Source: Tretioscincus oriximinensis
Taxonomy: Eukaryota > Chordata > Lepidosauria > Squamata > Gymnophthalmidae
Length of the DNA stretch: 64,000 nucleotides
Direction of reading: 5' to 3'
Assembly (NCBI GenBank): GCA_022410635.1
Contig: JAJVDF010000978.1
Location: 306,010 to 370,009, forward strand
Shown here piece after piece: positions 45,373 to 55,840 of this stretch. Position 1 is the stretch's first letter, and each line of letters starts with the position of its first letter. Under the pieces are notes generated by a model. That model had not been told where the DNA came from and searched no databases. It was given only the letters and a program-made list of their open reading frames with translations. The translations under genes were made by a program, and so were the position numbers.

Positions 45373-45900
45373 CAAAACACTGCAGTCCCCCTTGGCAATA
45401 CTCATTATGATTATCTGTCGAGCCTGCAGTGCATCACTAAAGACCTGCAGTGAATCCCTGAAGGCCTGTGTCTGCGTCTCCATGGGTCATGGAAGTAGGA
45501 TCACTTCTGCAGCGCCATTTGCTGGAAGGGCGTGAAGATGTTTAGCGGGGATGTCGGTGCCTCTCCGATTTTGTAAAAGGTTCCATACGTTAGGAGCAAT
45601 TCTGAGTTGCTTCTTGAAGGCAGAATGGAGACCTTTTTGCAATGAATCTCATCAAGATTTCTGCCAGCGGTTGCTGGGAAGAAAGTGGGGAGTTTGCGCT
45701 TCTTGTCAGGGCTGTGGCAAGATGCAACACGAGCAGTCAGAGTGATGCCATCTTTGTCTCTCTCGGTCCAAATGAATTGCAAGGTCCCATTTTGAATCCA
45801 GAACGACTGGCAACGCCTGCATGTGCGTTTGCGCTTCTCGGCACCCATACGTTTGCAGCATGCCAGCTGTACATCACTCTGCAGCAGAGGAAGGCCCTAC
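45370..45900 (-). pseudogene. Unrecognised decayed coding-like segment
   Basis: Minus frame 45848-45501 (115 codons) reads KRKRTCRRCQSFW, then QNGTLQFIWTERDKDG and a later ASCHSPDKKRK. Upstream, the same frame is open to an acceptor-like ctgctgcag at about 45890. After a frame change, 45483-45370 gives METQTQAFRDSLQVFSDALQ. It is not in any repeat I recognise. A CxxC...C pattern faintly recalls RPR2/RPP21-type zinc ribbons, but the second CxxC is incomplete. Identity unknown; it may be an old transposon protein or pseudogene. Confidence 0.3.
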
Positions 45901-46139
45901 ACAAACCATGTGAGTGTGGGCAAAACCATGCAGCAATTGAGGCATCCTACCAAGGGAAGCAAGAAGAAAACCACATGTGGAGACATCCTTTGCAACTACT
46001 CACTGGACTCCATTTTTCACCTAGGTCTGGTGAACAGGATCCCAACCATCGTGCACAGCTTAACTTCTGAAGCAGTGAAATTATGTGTGTGGAGCTTGAC
46101 AAATTCTTGTTTTGCTTCCTCAGTTACAGACAGAAATTA

Positions 46140-46290
46140 TTTTGGGCTGCAGAGAGGAAGAGGAAGAAGGTGAAGGAAAAGAAGAGAAGGGATGAAGAAG
46201 AGGAGAAGTGGAGAAGGAGGAAGTAGAGGAAGAGATGGAAGAGAAGAGGAAAGAGAAGGAAGGAGGCAGGAGAAGTGATTCAGTCAAGAT
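46140..46290. repeat. GA-rich simple sequence
   Basis: gaggaagaggaagaag and similar over about 130 bases. Confidence 0.9.
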
Positions 46291-46611
46291 CTTAACATCC
46301 AATTATGCTTGGTTGGTGGTGTCAATGAGTGCCTACCAGATACTGCTGTTTCTCCAAAGCATGGGCGGGCACATTGCAAATCCCCCTCTGTTTTGTTTAT
46401 CTTCTTCTTCCAGCTTGAGTGGCTAACAAGAGAGAAAAAGGAAAGAATTCTCCTTCTCTGTCTAACCTCACCTACTGACAAGCAAGCTGCGTTTCTGAAG
46501 AAAAGGCTGGGACAACAAGACGCGAGCAAATGGCATTTCACGGCCGGCAAAGTACTTTTCTAAGGAAGAGGGGAATAGCCACACTGGGCCACGCCAAGTG
46601 AATCCCATTTA
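46291..46611. other. TMEM91 intron, unassigned
   Basis: Frame 46309-46563 (+) includes QLEWLTREKKERILLLCL; no domain recognised and no splice support. Confidence 0.3.
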
Positions 46612-46830
46612 AGAACATAAGAAGAGCCATCCTGGATCAGGCCACAGCCCATCAAGTCCAGCATTCTGTGTCACACAAAGGCCCACCAGATGCACCTGGG
46701 CAGCCTGAACAGAGGAAAGCAAAATATGCTCCTGTTCATGACTCCCTGCAAATGGTATTTCAAGAGTCCTGCCTGTTGCTCCATCCGGGAGGCGACATCC
46801 AGACAACTATCCTATTTAGTCCCATGTCCT
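46612..46830 (-). mobile_element. CR1 LINE 3' end (younger subfamily)
   Basis: aagaacataagaagagccat, ggccacagcccatcaagtcc, ggaaagcaaaatatgctcct; antisense and well preserved. Confidence 0.93.
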
Positions 46831-46867
46831 GGTTCCAAGCAGCGGTCAGCCGTGTTTGTCTCGGCCA

Positions 46868-47600
46868 GGTGTGCAAAAGAGTCAGAAAATGAAATGGGTG
46901 GATGCTTCCGGGTAATTATAAATGGGAATATAACGAGACAGGAGGACAGACACGCATGTTGTTTAATATCACTATTACAGCAAATCTGGTAATGATGTGT
47001 GCTGTAATACTAACATCCAGAAGAAGGAGAAATGTCATTTTAATACCCCGCTTTTCTCAACCTGATCAAAAGGGTTTACATAACCTTCAGTTCTTCTCAT
47101 CTGACATCTTGTGAACTAGGTGGGGCTGAGAAATCTCCAAAGAACTGTGATTAGCCCAAGATCAAGCATCTGGCTTTTCAAGAGGAGTGCAGAATTGAAC
47201 CGGGAGGCTGCCAGGTTTTTACCTAGTGTCTGCAAGCGTGTCCTGTTATAATCTCACTTGGAGCTATCTGGATGCCAACCAGATGTGAGAAAAGCCACAA
47301 AGTGGGTGTTTGAGGGCCTGCCTTCTGGGTAACTGCAAGTGGGATTGTTACAAGATGGGAGGACAGACACATACATAGTTTAATATCACTATTGCAGGAA
47401 ATCTGGCACTTACGTTTGCTGTAATGGAGATGCTGGTTTCTGCCAGCTCTTATTATAACTCTACTTGTAGTTCCTCAGATGTTAAACAGGTGTGCAAAAA
47501 AACCCACAAAGGAAAGTGGGTGGGCGCTTGGCTGGCTTCGAGGTTGCTATATGTGGGATCTTAATGAGACAAGAGGACAGACACTCACGTACACCCACAA
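46868..47600. repeat. ~206-bp tandem repeat, about 2.5 units
   Basis: Units start at 46868, 47283 and 47489 (gtgtgcaaaa/gtgtgagaaaagccacaa). They share gacaggaggacagacac, tttaatatcactattacag and gtaatggagatgctgg-type blocks. Unit 1 is enlarged by a SINE-B (47018-47222). Confidence 0.85.
47018..47222 (-). mobile_element. SINE-B inside the tandem repeat
   Basis: Antisense: ataccccgcttttctcaacc, aggtggggctgagaaatctc, ggagtgcagaattgaaccgg. The tRNA-like head is cut short. Confidence 0.85.
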
Positions 47601-47712
47601 CTGTCTCCCCCGATTTGGAGGGTAGCAACAGGAGCTTCTTTTGATCCCATAATTGCAAACTCTGGAAAAAATGGCAAGAATTCTAATTCACCCAAGATCT
47701 GCTCAGTTTGGG

Positions 47713-47945
47713 AGAGCCAATTTGGTGTGGTGGTTAGTGTCAGACTCTAATCTGAAAGTCTCCCGGTTCAATTTTGCACCCCTCCATGAAGCCAGCTGGG
47801 TGACCTTGGGCTAATCACAATTATTTGGAGCTCTCTCAGCCCTACGACTTTACAAGGTGTCTGTTGTGAAGAGAAGAGCAGAAGGTTATGGAAACCACTT
47901 TGATTCCCTTGGGGTTGAGAAAAGTGGGGTATAAAAACTGACTCT
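47713..47945 (+). mobile_element. SINE-B, full length
   Basis: A head ggtgtggtggttagtgtcag, B box cccggttcaatttt, core gctgggtgaccttgggctaa, tail gagaaaagtggggtataaaa. Confidence 0.92.
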
Positions 47946-48224
47946 TCTTATTCTCCACTTAATTGTGCACATGATGCAGAAAATGGCGACATTTGAAAAG
48001 CATCTCTAGAAAAGGCTACGATACCCTGTGGGTATTAGGGGTTCATTTCTTCTACCCAGGAGTTCCTGTGTACTACCTGGCCTGAACTCTTAAATTTGAT
48101 GCGCTGCAGGAGTTCAATGTGGGTGGAAGGCACCTATGAGTCATAACGGCCTACTTCTAAACAGCTCCAAGGACTAAATATAATAAGTTCCTGGAATGGC
48201 TTATTGTTAAAAAAAGAAGAAAAG

Positions 48225-48560
48225 GGGAAAAAAGCTTCTCTCTTGTTCACTGAATGGCCGGCAGCAATTCAGCCTGTTCATTTATCCGCCAGAATTCTAT
48301 CGTCTCCAGCATGCAATTATCAGGCCCCTATTACCAAAATTAAAACTTCAGTAAAAAAAATCATAAAAAATAGCAGGATGTGGCCTCTTGCGTTTTCTTT
48401 TCCCCTCTTATTCTTCTTTCTTTCTCACACCTGCCACCTGTTTCTGGCGAGAAGAAGCAGGAGATAAAACTGAGTGTTTTAATTAAGCGGACCTAAAAGG
48501 CAAAGTTCATGGCAAAGAATGGATTTTAAACTGGGTGCTCAATTAAGTTGGTAGCGAGGG
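48225..48560. other. Candidate conserved noncoding element
   Basis: Repeat-free 330 bases with gcagcaattcagcctgttca, tgcaattatcaggcccctat, gagtgttttaattaagcgga and ctcaattaagttggtagcga. The most enhancer-like stretch of TMEM91 intron 1 by composition; inference only. Confidence 0.4.
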
Positions 48561-48567
48561 ATCACTT

Positions 48568-49895
48568 TAGAACATAAGAACATAAGAAGAGCCATTCTGG
48601 ATCAGGCCACAGCCCATCAAGTCCAGCATTCTGTGTCACACAGAGGCCCACCAGATGCCCCTGGGCAGTCCGAACAGAGGAAAGCAAAATATGCTCCTGT
48701 TCATGACTCCCTGCAAATGGTATCTCAGGAGTCCTGCCTGTTGCTCCATCACGGAGGCAACATCCAGACATCCATCCTAGTATCCATTTAGACCCTTGGT
48801 GTCCATAAACCTGTCTAGTCCTGTCTTGAAACTATCCAAGCTGTTAGCTACCACTACCTCTTCAGGAAGTGAATTCCGCAGGCCAATGACCCTCTGGGTG
48901 AAAAAATACTTTCCTTTGTCTGTTCTGACTTTTCTACCCAACAGTTTTAAGGAGGGCCCTCTGGTCCTTGTGTTGTGTGATAGAGAAAACATTTTTTCTC
49001 TATTCACCCTGTCGATCCCATGCATGATTTTGTACACTTCAATCAGATCACCCCTCAAACGTCTCCTTTCAAGGCTGAAGAGGCCCAAACGTTGCAGCCT
49101 GACTTCGTAAGGGAGGTGCTCCAGACCCTTGATCATTTTTGTTGCCCTCTTCTGCACCTTCTCCAGTTCCAAAATATCCCTCTTGAGATGTGGTGACCAG
49201 AATTGAACACAGTATTCCAAATGTGGCCTCACCACAGATTTATCCCCAACATGGAATTTGCCTTTTTTGCTGCTGCTGCACACTGGGTTGACATCATCAT
49301 TGAATTGTCCACTAACACCCCAAGATCCTTTTCTTGCTCGGTCACAGAGAACTTGGTTCCCATCAGGAGTATTTTGGGTTCTTTGCCCCAATATGTATGA
49401 CCTTGCACTTGCTTAAGTTGAAGTGCATTTGCCACTTTGATGCCCACTCACCCAATTTCAATAAATCACTCTGGAGTGCCTTACAATCATTTTCAGTTTT
49501 CACTACCCTGAACAGTTTAGTGTCGTCAGCAAACTTGGTTACTTGACTATTCGCCTCGGCATCCAGATCATTTATAAATATATTGAAAAGCAAGGGTCTC
49601 AGTACAGATCCCTGGGGTACCCCACTTCTTACCTCTTTCCACTCAGAGAACTGTCCATTTAATACTACCCTCTGTTTTCTATCTTTTAGCCAGTTTCCAA
49701 TCCAGGACAAAATCTGTCCTCTTATGAGTATGGAGCTTTTTTAGAAGCCTTTGATGAGGGACTTTATCAAAAGCTGTCTGAAAATCTAGATAGACAATAA
49801 CAACTGGATCCCCTTTATCTACATGTTTGTTAACACTCTCAAAGAATTCTAGCAAGTTGGCAAGTTCCAGATGGGACAGCTGGCTGGGCATGCGT
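48568..49895 (-). pseudogene. CR1 LINE, 1.3 kb with partial RT ORF
   Basis: Longest CR1 here. In order on the minus strand: IVYLDFQTAFDKVPHQRLLK (49.8 kb), GVPQGSVLRPLLFNIFINDL, the catalytic-box variant TKFADDTKLF, then KSVVRPHLEYCVQFWSPHLK and a full 3' UTR. The frame changes near 49690, and a segment between KANSMLGINL and KSVVRPHL looks shortened. 5' truncated; not active. Confidence 0.95.
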
Positions 49896-50340
49896 TACGC
49901 CAGTCCTGAAAAACCTGCACTGATTTACAAGGCCCTAAATGGCTTGGTCCCCAAATATTTGAAGGAACACCTCCTCCCATACAACCCTGCCCGCACCCGA
50001 AGATCTTCTGGTGAGGCACTCCTGATAGTCCCACCTCCTTCGGTCATCAAAGGGGTGGGGACATGTAGGGGCCCTTCTGTGTGGTAGCCCCAGGTTGTGG
50101 ATTACTTTCCCCTCTGAGGTACGTCAGGCACCTTAACTGAATACATTTAGACATCTGGTGAAGACACACCTATTCGCCCTCACCTTTGGCTGAGCCCCAA
50201 ATTCCCTTCTCTTTGAAGGCACTGTCGTATTTTTAATTGTTCTGTTTTAATCTGTTTTATGAGGTTTTTTTATTGTGATCCGCCCTGAGACCTTTGAGTA
50301 TAAGGCAGAATATAAGTGTAAGTAAATAAATAATTAAATA
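49865..50340 (+). mobile_element. L2-like LINE 3' end
   Basis: Codons for LIYKALNGLVPKYLKEHLLP, then tttattgtgatccgccctga and an AAATA tail. It joins the CR1 5' truncation point head to head. Confidence 0.88.
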
Positions 50341-51034
50341 ATTTCAGAGTGGGAGGGGGCCGTTTGAAAGGTTGGCCTGCAGATCAACACGGGTTTGCAG
50401 AAGACAAAATACACATCCTGACATCGTTTCAGACGTAGTAGAAAGAACAAAACACAACCCCCCTTTTGAGCATGCTCACAGGGAGGCCATATCACGTGCC
50501 AGTCTTTTCCTCCCATTTATAAACATTCTCAGCTGGAAAAGATGGATGAGAAATAGGATGAGAACACAAGGACCACACACTACCTAAAGTGTTTTCGAGC
50601 AGCCGAATTGGAATATATCCACAAACTCCAATCTGTCGACAGGCAGCTAAACAGAGTCAGCGGTTTCCTGACAGACTACAAATATTATAATACCAGTTAA
50701 CAATATGCAGTTATATGAGGGCTCTCTTGGGCCATTAATCTCGTCTCCTTTCTGGTCCCCTTTACATTGCAACACTCTGGCTAGTTTAGACCTCTTATCA
50801 CAATACTGGGTCTTTATCGTACTGAATTTGACACCTCACTACGACACCCATTTGTGGTTTTTTTGCTATTCAGGAAAACATCTTGTGGTAAATACTTTGT
50901 TCCTAAGCACTTGCTCTCTCCAGTACATCTAAAGAAGTAGACTAGTCTGCAGAAGTTCATACTTCCAACTTTCATCCCCAGTTAGAGAAAAGGTTGAACG
51001 GTCATTTCTTAACAACACTTCAGTCTACACTGCA
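50341..51034. other. TMEM91 intron, unassigned
   Basis: A foldback-family stub near 50935-50985 (aagaagtagactagtctgca). Otherwise nothing recognised. Confidence 0.35.
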
Positions 51035-51885
51035 GACCTAAGACCATTAAGAGCCCCACTGAATCAGATCACAGCCCATCTAGTGCAGCCTTCTGTCTCC
51101 CACAGTGGTTCACCAGTTGAACTTGGACAATCTGAAGCAGAAGGCGAAGGCAAAATCTTCACCAGTTCCCGTATCCCTGCAAATGGCATTTCAGGAATAT
51201 CACTTGTTGCTCCAAATCTGGAGGCAGTACCACCAGACTTCCATCCTAGGGGCTACTGATACATTTAGGGTACTTTCCCATCACAAGCATAAAGCACTAT
51301 TTCTTTCAAAGTCTGGGGGAAAGCTTTCCAGTTGCTCCTTACCCACTTTCAGCTGTTCTGAAACACTGCTTAGCAATCTTGTCACGTGATGAGCCCCATC
51401 GGCACTGCTGCTTTTACCTTCCTACAATTCTCCAGCATTCTCTGCGAGCTGAGAGCCAAGGAACTTTTACATGTACTCTTAAAGGTGAGGTTTTGTACTC
51501 AAAGGCAGTACTCTGTATGCAAGATTTGCAGTGTTCACATTGCTGAATGTCTCCACAAAGATATTTTGGATTAAAAAAATGCCCACTGTTGAATTGCACA
51601 ACAAAGGACCTTTGTAGCGAGTGGATTGCTGAACACCTCGTGGGACAGACTGACCATGATGTAGAATTCGTGTGTGGGGATAGGGTCTTAGCTTCCATGA
51701 ATTTGTCTAATCCCATCTTAAAGCTATCCAGGCTGCTAGCGACCACCAGCTGGAAGTGAATTCCACAGACCAATGACCCTCTAGGTGAAAAGGTCACTTT
51801 CCTTGTCTGTAATAATTCTTCTATCCATCTGCTTCAATGTGTGCCCTCTGGTCCTAGTACTGTGTTTTTCGCTATTCTTGATGCT
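51035..51885 (-). mobile_element. CR1 LINE split by an unknown insertion
   Basis: CR1 3' end at 51035-51260 (agcccatctagtgcagcctt to gggctactgatacattta); its continuation at 51690-51885 (cttccatgaatttgtctaat, gaattccacagaccaatgac). The 51261-51689 interval is not CR1. Confidence 0.88.
51261..51689. repeat. ~425-bp unidentified insertion within CR1
   Basis: Ends show weak inverted similarity (gggtactttcccatcaca; ..gtgtgtggggataggg). No recognised ORF. Could be a MITE or an ancient filler. Confidence 0.4.
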
Positions 51886-52164
51886 GATTTTAAATTTGGG
51901 ATCATCTTTCACCATTTTTTGTTATTTTTTCCTTGGATTAATATGATCATATGACTAAGCCATAAAGATTTGATGAAGGCTTTCATAGATGTTGCTAATT
52001 TTATTTTGCTTCATTTGCCTTGCTTAAATTCCCTGGGGTTACTGCTTAGAGTGGAATAGAAATACCTTAAATAAATAGTGCAATGGAACTTACAATGACT
52101 TTTGAAACAAATTTTTCATCTTGGGTGACTCAAACTAGCTTAGAGTATTCATTGGATACCACAA

Positions 52165-52235
52165 TTTAACCAATAATAATAATAATAATAATGATGATAA
52201 TGATAATGATAATGATAATGATAATGATAATGATA
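52165..52235. repeat. (ATA)n(GATAAT)n microsatellite
   Basis: aataataataata then about eight gataat units running directly into a SINE-B head. Confidence 0.95.
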
Positions 52236-52470
52236 GAGTCAGTTTGGTGTAGTAGTTAGAGTGTTAGACTCGTACCTTGTAGTCTCCCGGTTCGATTCCT
52301 CCTTCCTCCATGAAAGCCAGCTGGGTGACCTTGAGCCAGTCACAGTTCTTTAGAACGCTCTCAGCCCCACCTACTTCACATGGTGTCTGTTGTGGAGAAA
52401 GCAACAAAAGCTATGTGTGCCACCCTATGGTTAGCCACCCTGATACCTTTAGGTATATAAAATCCCACCA
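52236..52470 (+). mobile_element. SINE-B, full length
   Basis: gtcagtttggtgtagtagtt, tcccggttcgattcctcctt, gctgggtgaccttgagccag, gtctgttgtggagaaagcaa. Nearly identical to the copy at 54835. Confidence 0.92.
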
Positions 52471-52489
52471 AAATCCCACCAGCATAGTA

Positions 52490-52975
52490 TAACCAAATGT
52501 GCACAATTATAAATATAATATACTGTGGTAATACACAAAAAGCCACATTCAAATTGAATCAAGTAATAATGATGATAGTAAAAACACGCAAATATAAAGA
52601 TGTATAAAAGTCACATAAAATAGTTCATATGCCGATGAAGAACCCAATCTTTGTAATTTTTTAATTTTTTTTTATTTAATTAATTTTTTTTATTTAAACA
52701 GAAACAAAACAAACATACATACATACATGTCTATGTATGTATGTATGTTTGTTTTGTTTCTGTTTAAATAAAAAAAAATTAATTAAATAACTGTCTATGT
52801 ATGAAGAACCCAATCTTGTGCGTACACGAGATGTAAACTATAGTTTGCTGGAAGCCAGGTGTCGAAACGCGTCAGGCTTCCAGCAAATTACAGTCTATAT
52901 CTCATGTACATTTGGCTCTGCTGTGTTTTTTTTGCTTTTTGTAAATTGTTGATTTTGCAATGGAAGAGGAAGAGG
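52490..52975. mobile_element. Putative MITE with terminal hairpin, invaded by a palindrome
   Basis: AT-rich sequence ending in a 35-bp-arm hairpin (52822-52856 / 52875-52909, loop aggtgtcgaaacgcgtca). A 149-bp insert (52652-52800) is flanked by the 17-bp direct repeat ATGAAGAACCCAATCTT. The outer limits of the host repeat are uncertain. Confidence 0.5.
52672..52790. repeat. Near-perfect 57/58-bp palindrome
   Basis: Arms 52672-52728 and 52733-52790 are exact reverse complements except for one T in a homopolymer, with a 4-base spacer gtct. They contain TACA repeats and an AAACAGAAACAAAACAAACA block. Confidence 0.97.
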
Positions 52976-53039
52976 AAGAGGAAGTTGTTTGCAGCAAGCT
53001 GGTAATTGAATGATTCAAATGCAAACCAACCTTACTCTA

Positions 53040-53195
53040 CAATGGAATTCACTTCCAGAGAGGTGGTGGTAGCTAGCAGCCTGGATAGCTTCAAGCTAGG
53101 ATTAGATAAATTCCTGTAAGACTGAATATTCACAACAGACACCTAGGTGAGGCTGAGAGAGATCTGAAGAACTGTGGGTGGCCTATAAGAGCAGC
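53040..53195 (+). mobile_element. CR1 fragment, then SINE-B fragment (antisense)
   Basis: 53040-53120: gaattcacttccagagaggt, agctagcagcctggatagct (CR1). 53130-53195: cacaacagacacctaggtga, gatctgaagaactgtg (SINE-B). Confidence 0.75.
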
Positions 53196-53199
53196 TTGG

Positions 53200-53430
53200 A
53201 CTTGGGAGCTACCCAAGAATCTCAGGCAGTTCTCGAGATAATGCACCCTTTGCACGTGATACTAGATCATTTCTGGTATTTGCTTCCGGGAAATGCCTCC
53301 CAGAGTGACGTCACTTCCTGGACGCAACAGAATTTCTTGTGCACTTCGCACACAATATAACCCAGAGCTGCTCCATATTTTCGGGCTCCCTGCCCAGTAT
53401 TTAACTTCGGGGAGCTCCTGTCACTGGGGC
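53200..53430. repeat. CRE-bearing repeat G, copy 3
   Basis: cagagtgacgtcacttcctg with TGACGTCA at 53306-53313, then ataacccagagctgctccat and ttcgggctccctgcccagta, collinear with 41600-41700. Confidence 0.65.
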
Positions 53431-54275
53431 AGTTTAGTTCAATTAAGAAGTGCCTTAAATCTCAGCAGAGGAAAAGGTGGAATGTATGTTTCAATTATGA
53501 GGGGAGAGGTTTCTTACCAAAATCTGCATATTGGCCAAACTTGTGTCAAAACATTACATCGAAAAAGTCCAACCCCTTGATCATTCTCGATGCCCTTTTT
53601 GTTCTTCCAAAGGTAAAAAGTCACCCATTCTGGGTGACCAGAATTGTCGATCAGTTGGGTTGTAAGATCTTCCTTATAATCCTCAAGCAATGTTTAATTG
53701 TCTAAGCAATTCGTGATCTAGACAGAACCACAGAATGAATTTGGAATTTCTGATCCAGTCAATATTAAAATAATTTCTCTATGTAAAAGCAACATTGTAT
53801 GAAAAGCCAGGCGCTGATAGCTCCAGAAACGCCTATAATTTTTCACTTACGTTTCGTTTGGAAGCAAGTAAGTATAGAAGCCACATCCTGCCCTATTTCT
53901 GCAGGAATCTATTTTACATTCTCATGAATCTCTTCCTTGCACATATCAAGAGAAGAGAACATAGCTCTGCTCATACATTATCCAGTTTCAGTCCATTTTT
54001 AGACTGGAAAAACGTAGCAACAAAGTGAAGAGTAATTTTCTTTCCATGTTTCCTACACTGAAGATGGGGTTTCTGAGTTAAAGAAGGCCAAAATAAAAGA
54101 TCTTACACTTTGTTGGTGTGTTCTTTCACTCTAAAGGTGGACTAAGGCTGGATTCAAATTTAGGTTTAATCTGTCAAGAGCTCGTCCTGAAGCCTGGGAT
54201 TTTCCTATCCAAAAGCACCAAAAGGACCCTGGATCTCTATTTTGTCCCTTGAGCAATGCCTTTTGGTTTGCTCTC
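53431..54275. other. TMEM91 intron, unassigned
   Basis: A CR1 trace at 53560-53650 (ccttgatcattctcgatgcc, gggtgaccagaattg). No gene recognised. Confidence 0.4.
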
Positions 54276-54472
54276 ATCATCATCATCATCCTCCCCACCA
54301 CGTTTTCTACTTCTCCTTCCCCCCCTCCCCATCTTTTACTTCTTCTGCTTCTCCTCTTTCTCCTCCTCCTCCTGCTTTTCTTCCTCCTTCTTCTTCACCT
54401 TCACCTCCTCATCCTTCTTTTTCTTCTACGTCTTCTCCTCCTTCTCCTCCTCCTCCATCATCCAGTAACCCC
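54276..54472. repeat. Pyrimidine (TCC/TTC)n tract
   Basis: Begins with (ATC)n; nearly all C and T after 54330. Long open frames here are compositional. Confidence 0.95.
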
Positions 54473-54499
54473 AAGAGGGTGGTGATAAAGGGACTTCAT

Positions 54500-54722
54500 G
54501 TGTCTTAACTCTTTTGATGATCAGCTTCAAAAGGTGCCCTGTAGCCCTGGTGTTGTTTGACAGAGAAAAGTATTTTCCCCTCTACACCTTATCCATCCCA
54601 TGCATGGTTTTATATACTTCAGTTACATCACCTTTTCACTGTCGTCTTTCAGGGGTGAAGAGACCCAGACCTTGCAGCTTGGTTTCATAAGGGAGATGCT
54701 TCATCATTCTTGGTTGCCATTT
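54500..54722 (-). mobile_element. CR1 LINE fragment
   Basis: Antisense: tgatgatcagcttcaaaagg, ttgtttgacagagaaaagta, actgtcgtctttcaggggtg. Confidence 0.88.
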
Positions 54723-54732
54723 ATGTGTGTAT

Positions 54733-55162
54733 GTGTTTGGTGTAGTGGTTAGAGTGTGGGACTCTTATCTGGTAGTCTCCCGGTTCGATTCCCCACTCCT
54801 CCATGAAAGCCATCATGATAATGATAATGATAATGATAGAGTCAGTTTGGTGTAGTGGTTAGAGTGTTAGACTCGTACCTTGTAGTCTCCCGGTTCGATT
54901 CCTCCTTCCTCCATGAAAGCCAGCTGGGTGACCTTGGGCCAGTCACAGTTCTTTGAACTCACTCAGCCCCACCTACTCCACAGGGTGTCTGTTGTGGAGA
55001 AAGCAACAATAGCTATGTGCGCCATCCTATGGTAGACCTCCTTGAGTCCTTCGGGTATAGGGCAGGATATAAATACAAATAAATAAATAAAATAAAAGTG
55101 TGTATGCGTGTATGCATGTATATTTGTGTGTGTGTGCGTACGTGCATGTATGTATGTATTTT
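54733..55162 (+). mobile_element. SINE-B tandem pair with GATAAT linker, then TG/TATG repeat
   Basis: A SINE-B head (54733-54812) stops at catgaaagcca, followed by tcatgataatgataatgata and a full SINE-B (54835-55065). An AAATA tail and (TG/TATG)n run follow (55098-55162). Confidence 0.88.
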
Positions 55163-55536
55163 AGACTTCAAATCTGGACCATACCCAAAGATCGTACAGC
55201 AGCTAACAATAAAAGCATGGTACAAAACTGACATTCTAAAACAATGCCTGAATGTGAGGATGATCCAGAAACCCAAATAAAACTACACAACTCCTTCCAC
55301 AATACCAAACCTGAATGGATCAGGTGGTAATAATAATAAAAAAGACTTCGCCAGTACTGTTTGTGATAGCTTGGCCTTCAAACAGCCGCCAGTCCATTGA
55401 CCCAAACCCTCTGTCGCCATATCAATACGGAATTTGCCTTTGAAGAAAAGCTGACTTATGTTTGGGGTTGTATATCTTCAAACATTTAAGGTCTGAGATA
55501 GCAATGTTTGGGTTGGGGGGGGGGGGGGATAGCAAC
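55163..55536. other. TMEM91 intron, unassigned
   Basis: 55180-55330 may be the rest of an L2-like tail (accatacccaaagatcgtac). A run of about 14 G lies at 55515-55528. Confidence 0.4.
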
Positions 55537-55544
55537 ATAAGAAC

Positions 55545-55840
55545 CAGTGGTGGCTGGTGCAGTTTGGGGCTGGGCAGGTTCCTCCAGCCTCAGGAAAGTT
55601 ATGAAACTGGCTGGGAGGAGGCACATTCAAGCACCTATCGGTCTCTCTCTGTCTGCAAGTTGAATGCCAATACAAAATGGCACCTTTTTGGAGACTGAGA
55701 GAGAGAGACTGTAGCCCCTCCTAGGCAGCTCCCCTACAGTTGGCCAATGGTCCTCCATTGTTTTCTATGGAGATTTTATCATGGATTTTAATCTCTGGGT
55801 GTTTGCCGGACCCCATGAACCCAGAGGCCAGCCACCACTG
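55545..55840. mobile_element. hAT-type MITE with 8-bp target duplication
   Basis: 296 bp, perfect 13-bp inverted ends CAGTGGTGGCTGG, flanked by exact ATAAGAAC at 55537-55544 and 55841-55848. No ORF. It sits at the 3' terminus of a CR1 whose end supplied the target. Confidence 0.93.

Noticed and set aside
48777..49391. 204-codon minus frame as a host gene
   Set aside because: It is the C-terminal part of a CR1 reverse transcriptase (SVVRPHLEYCVQFWSPHLK and following), 5' truncated and frame-shifted.
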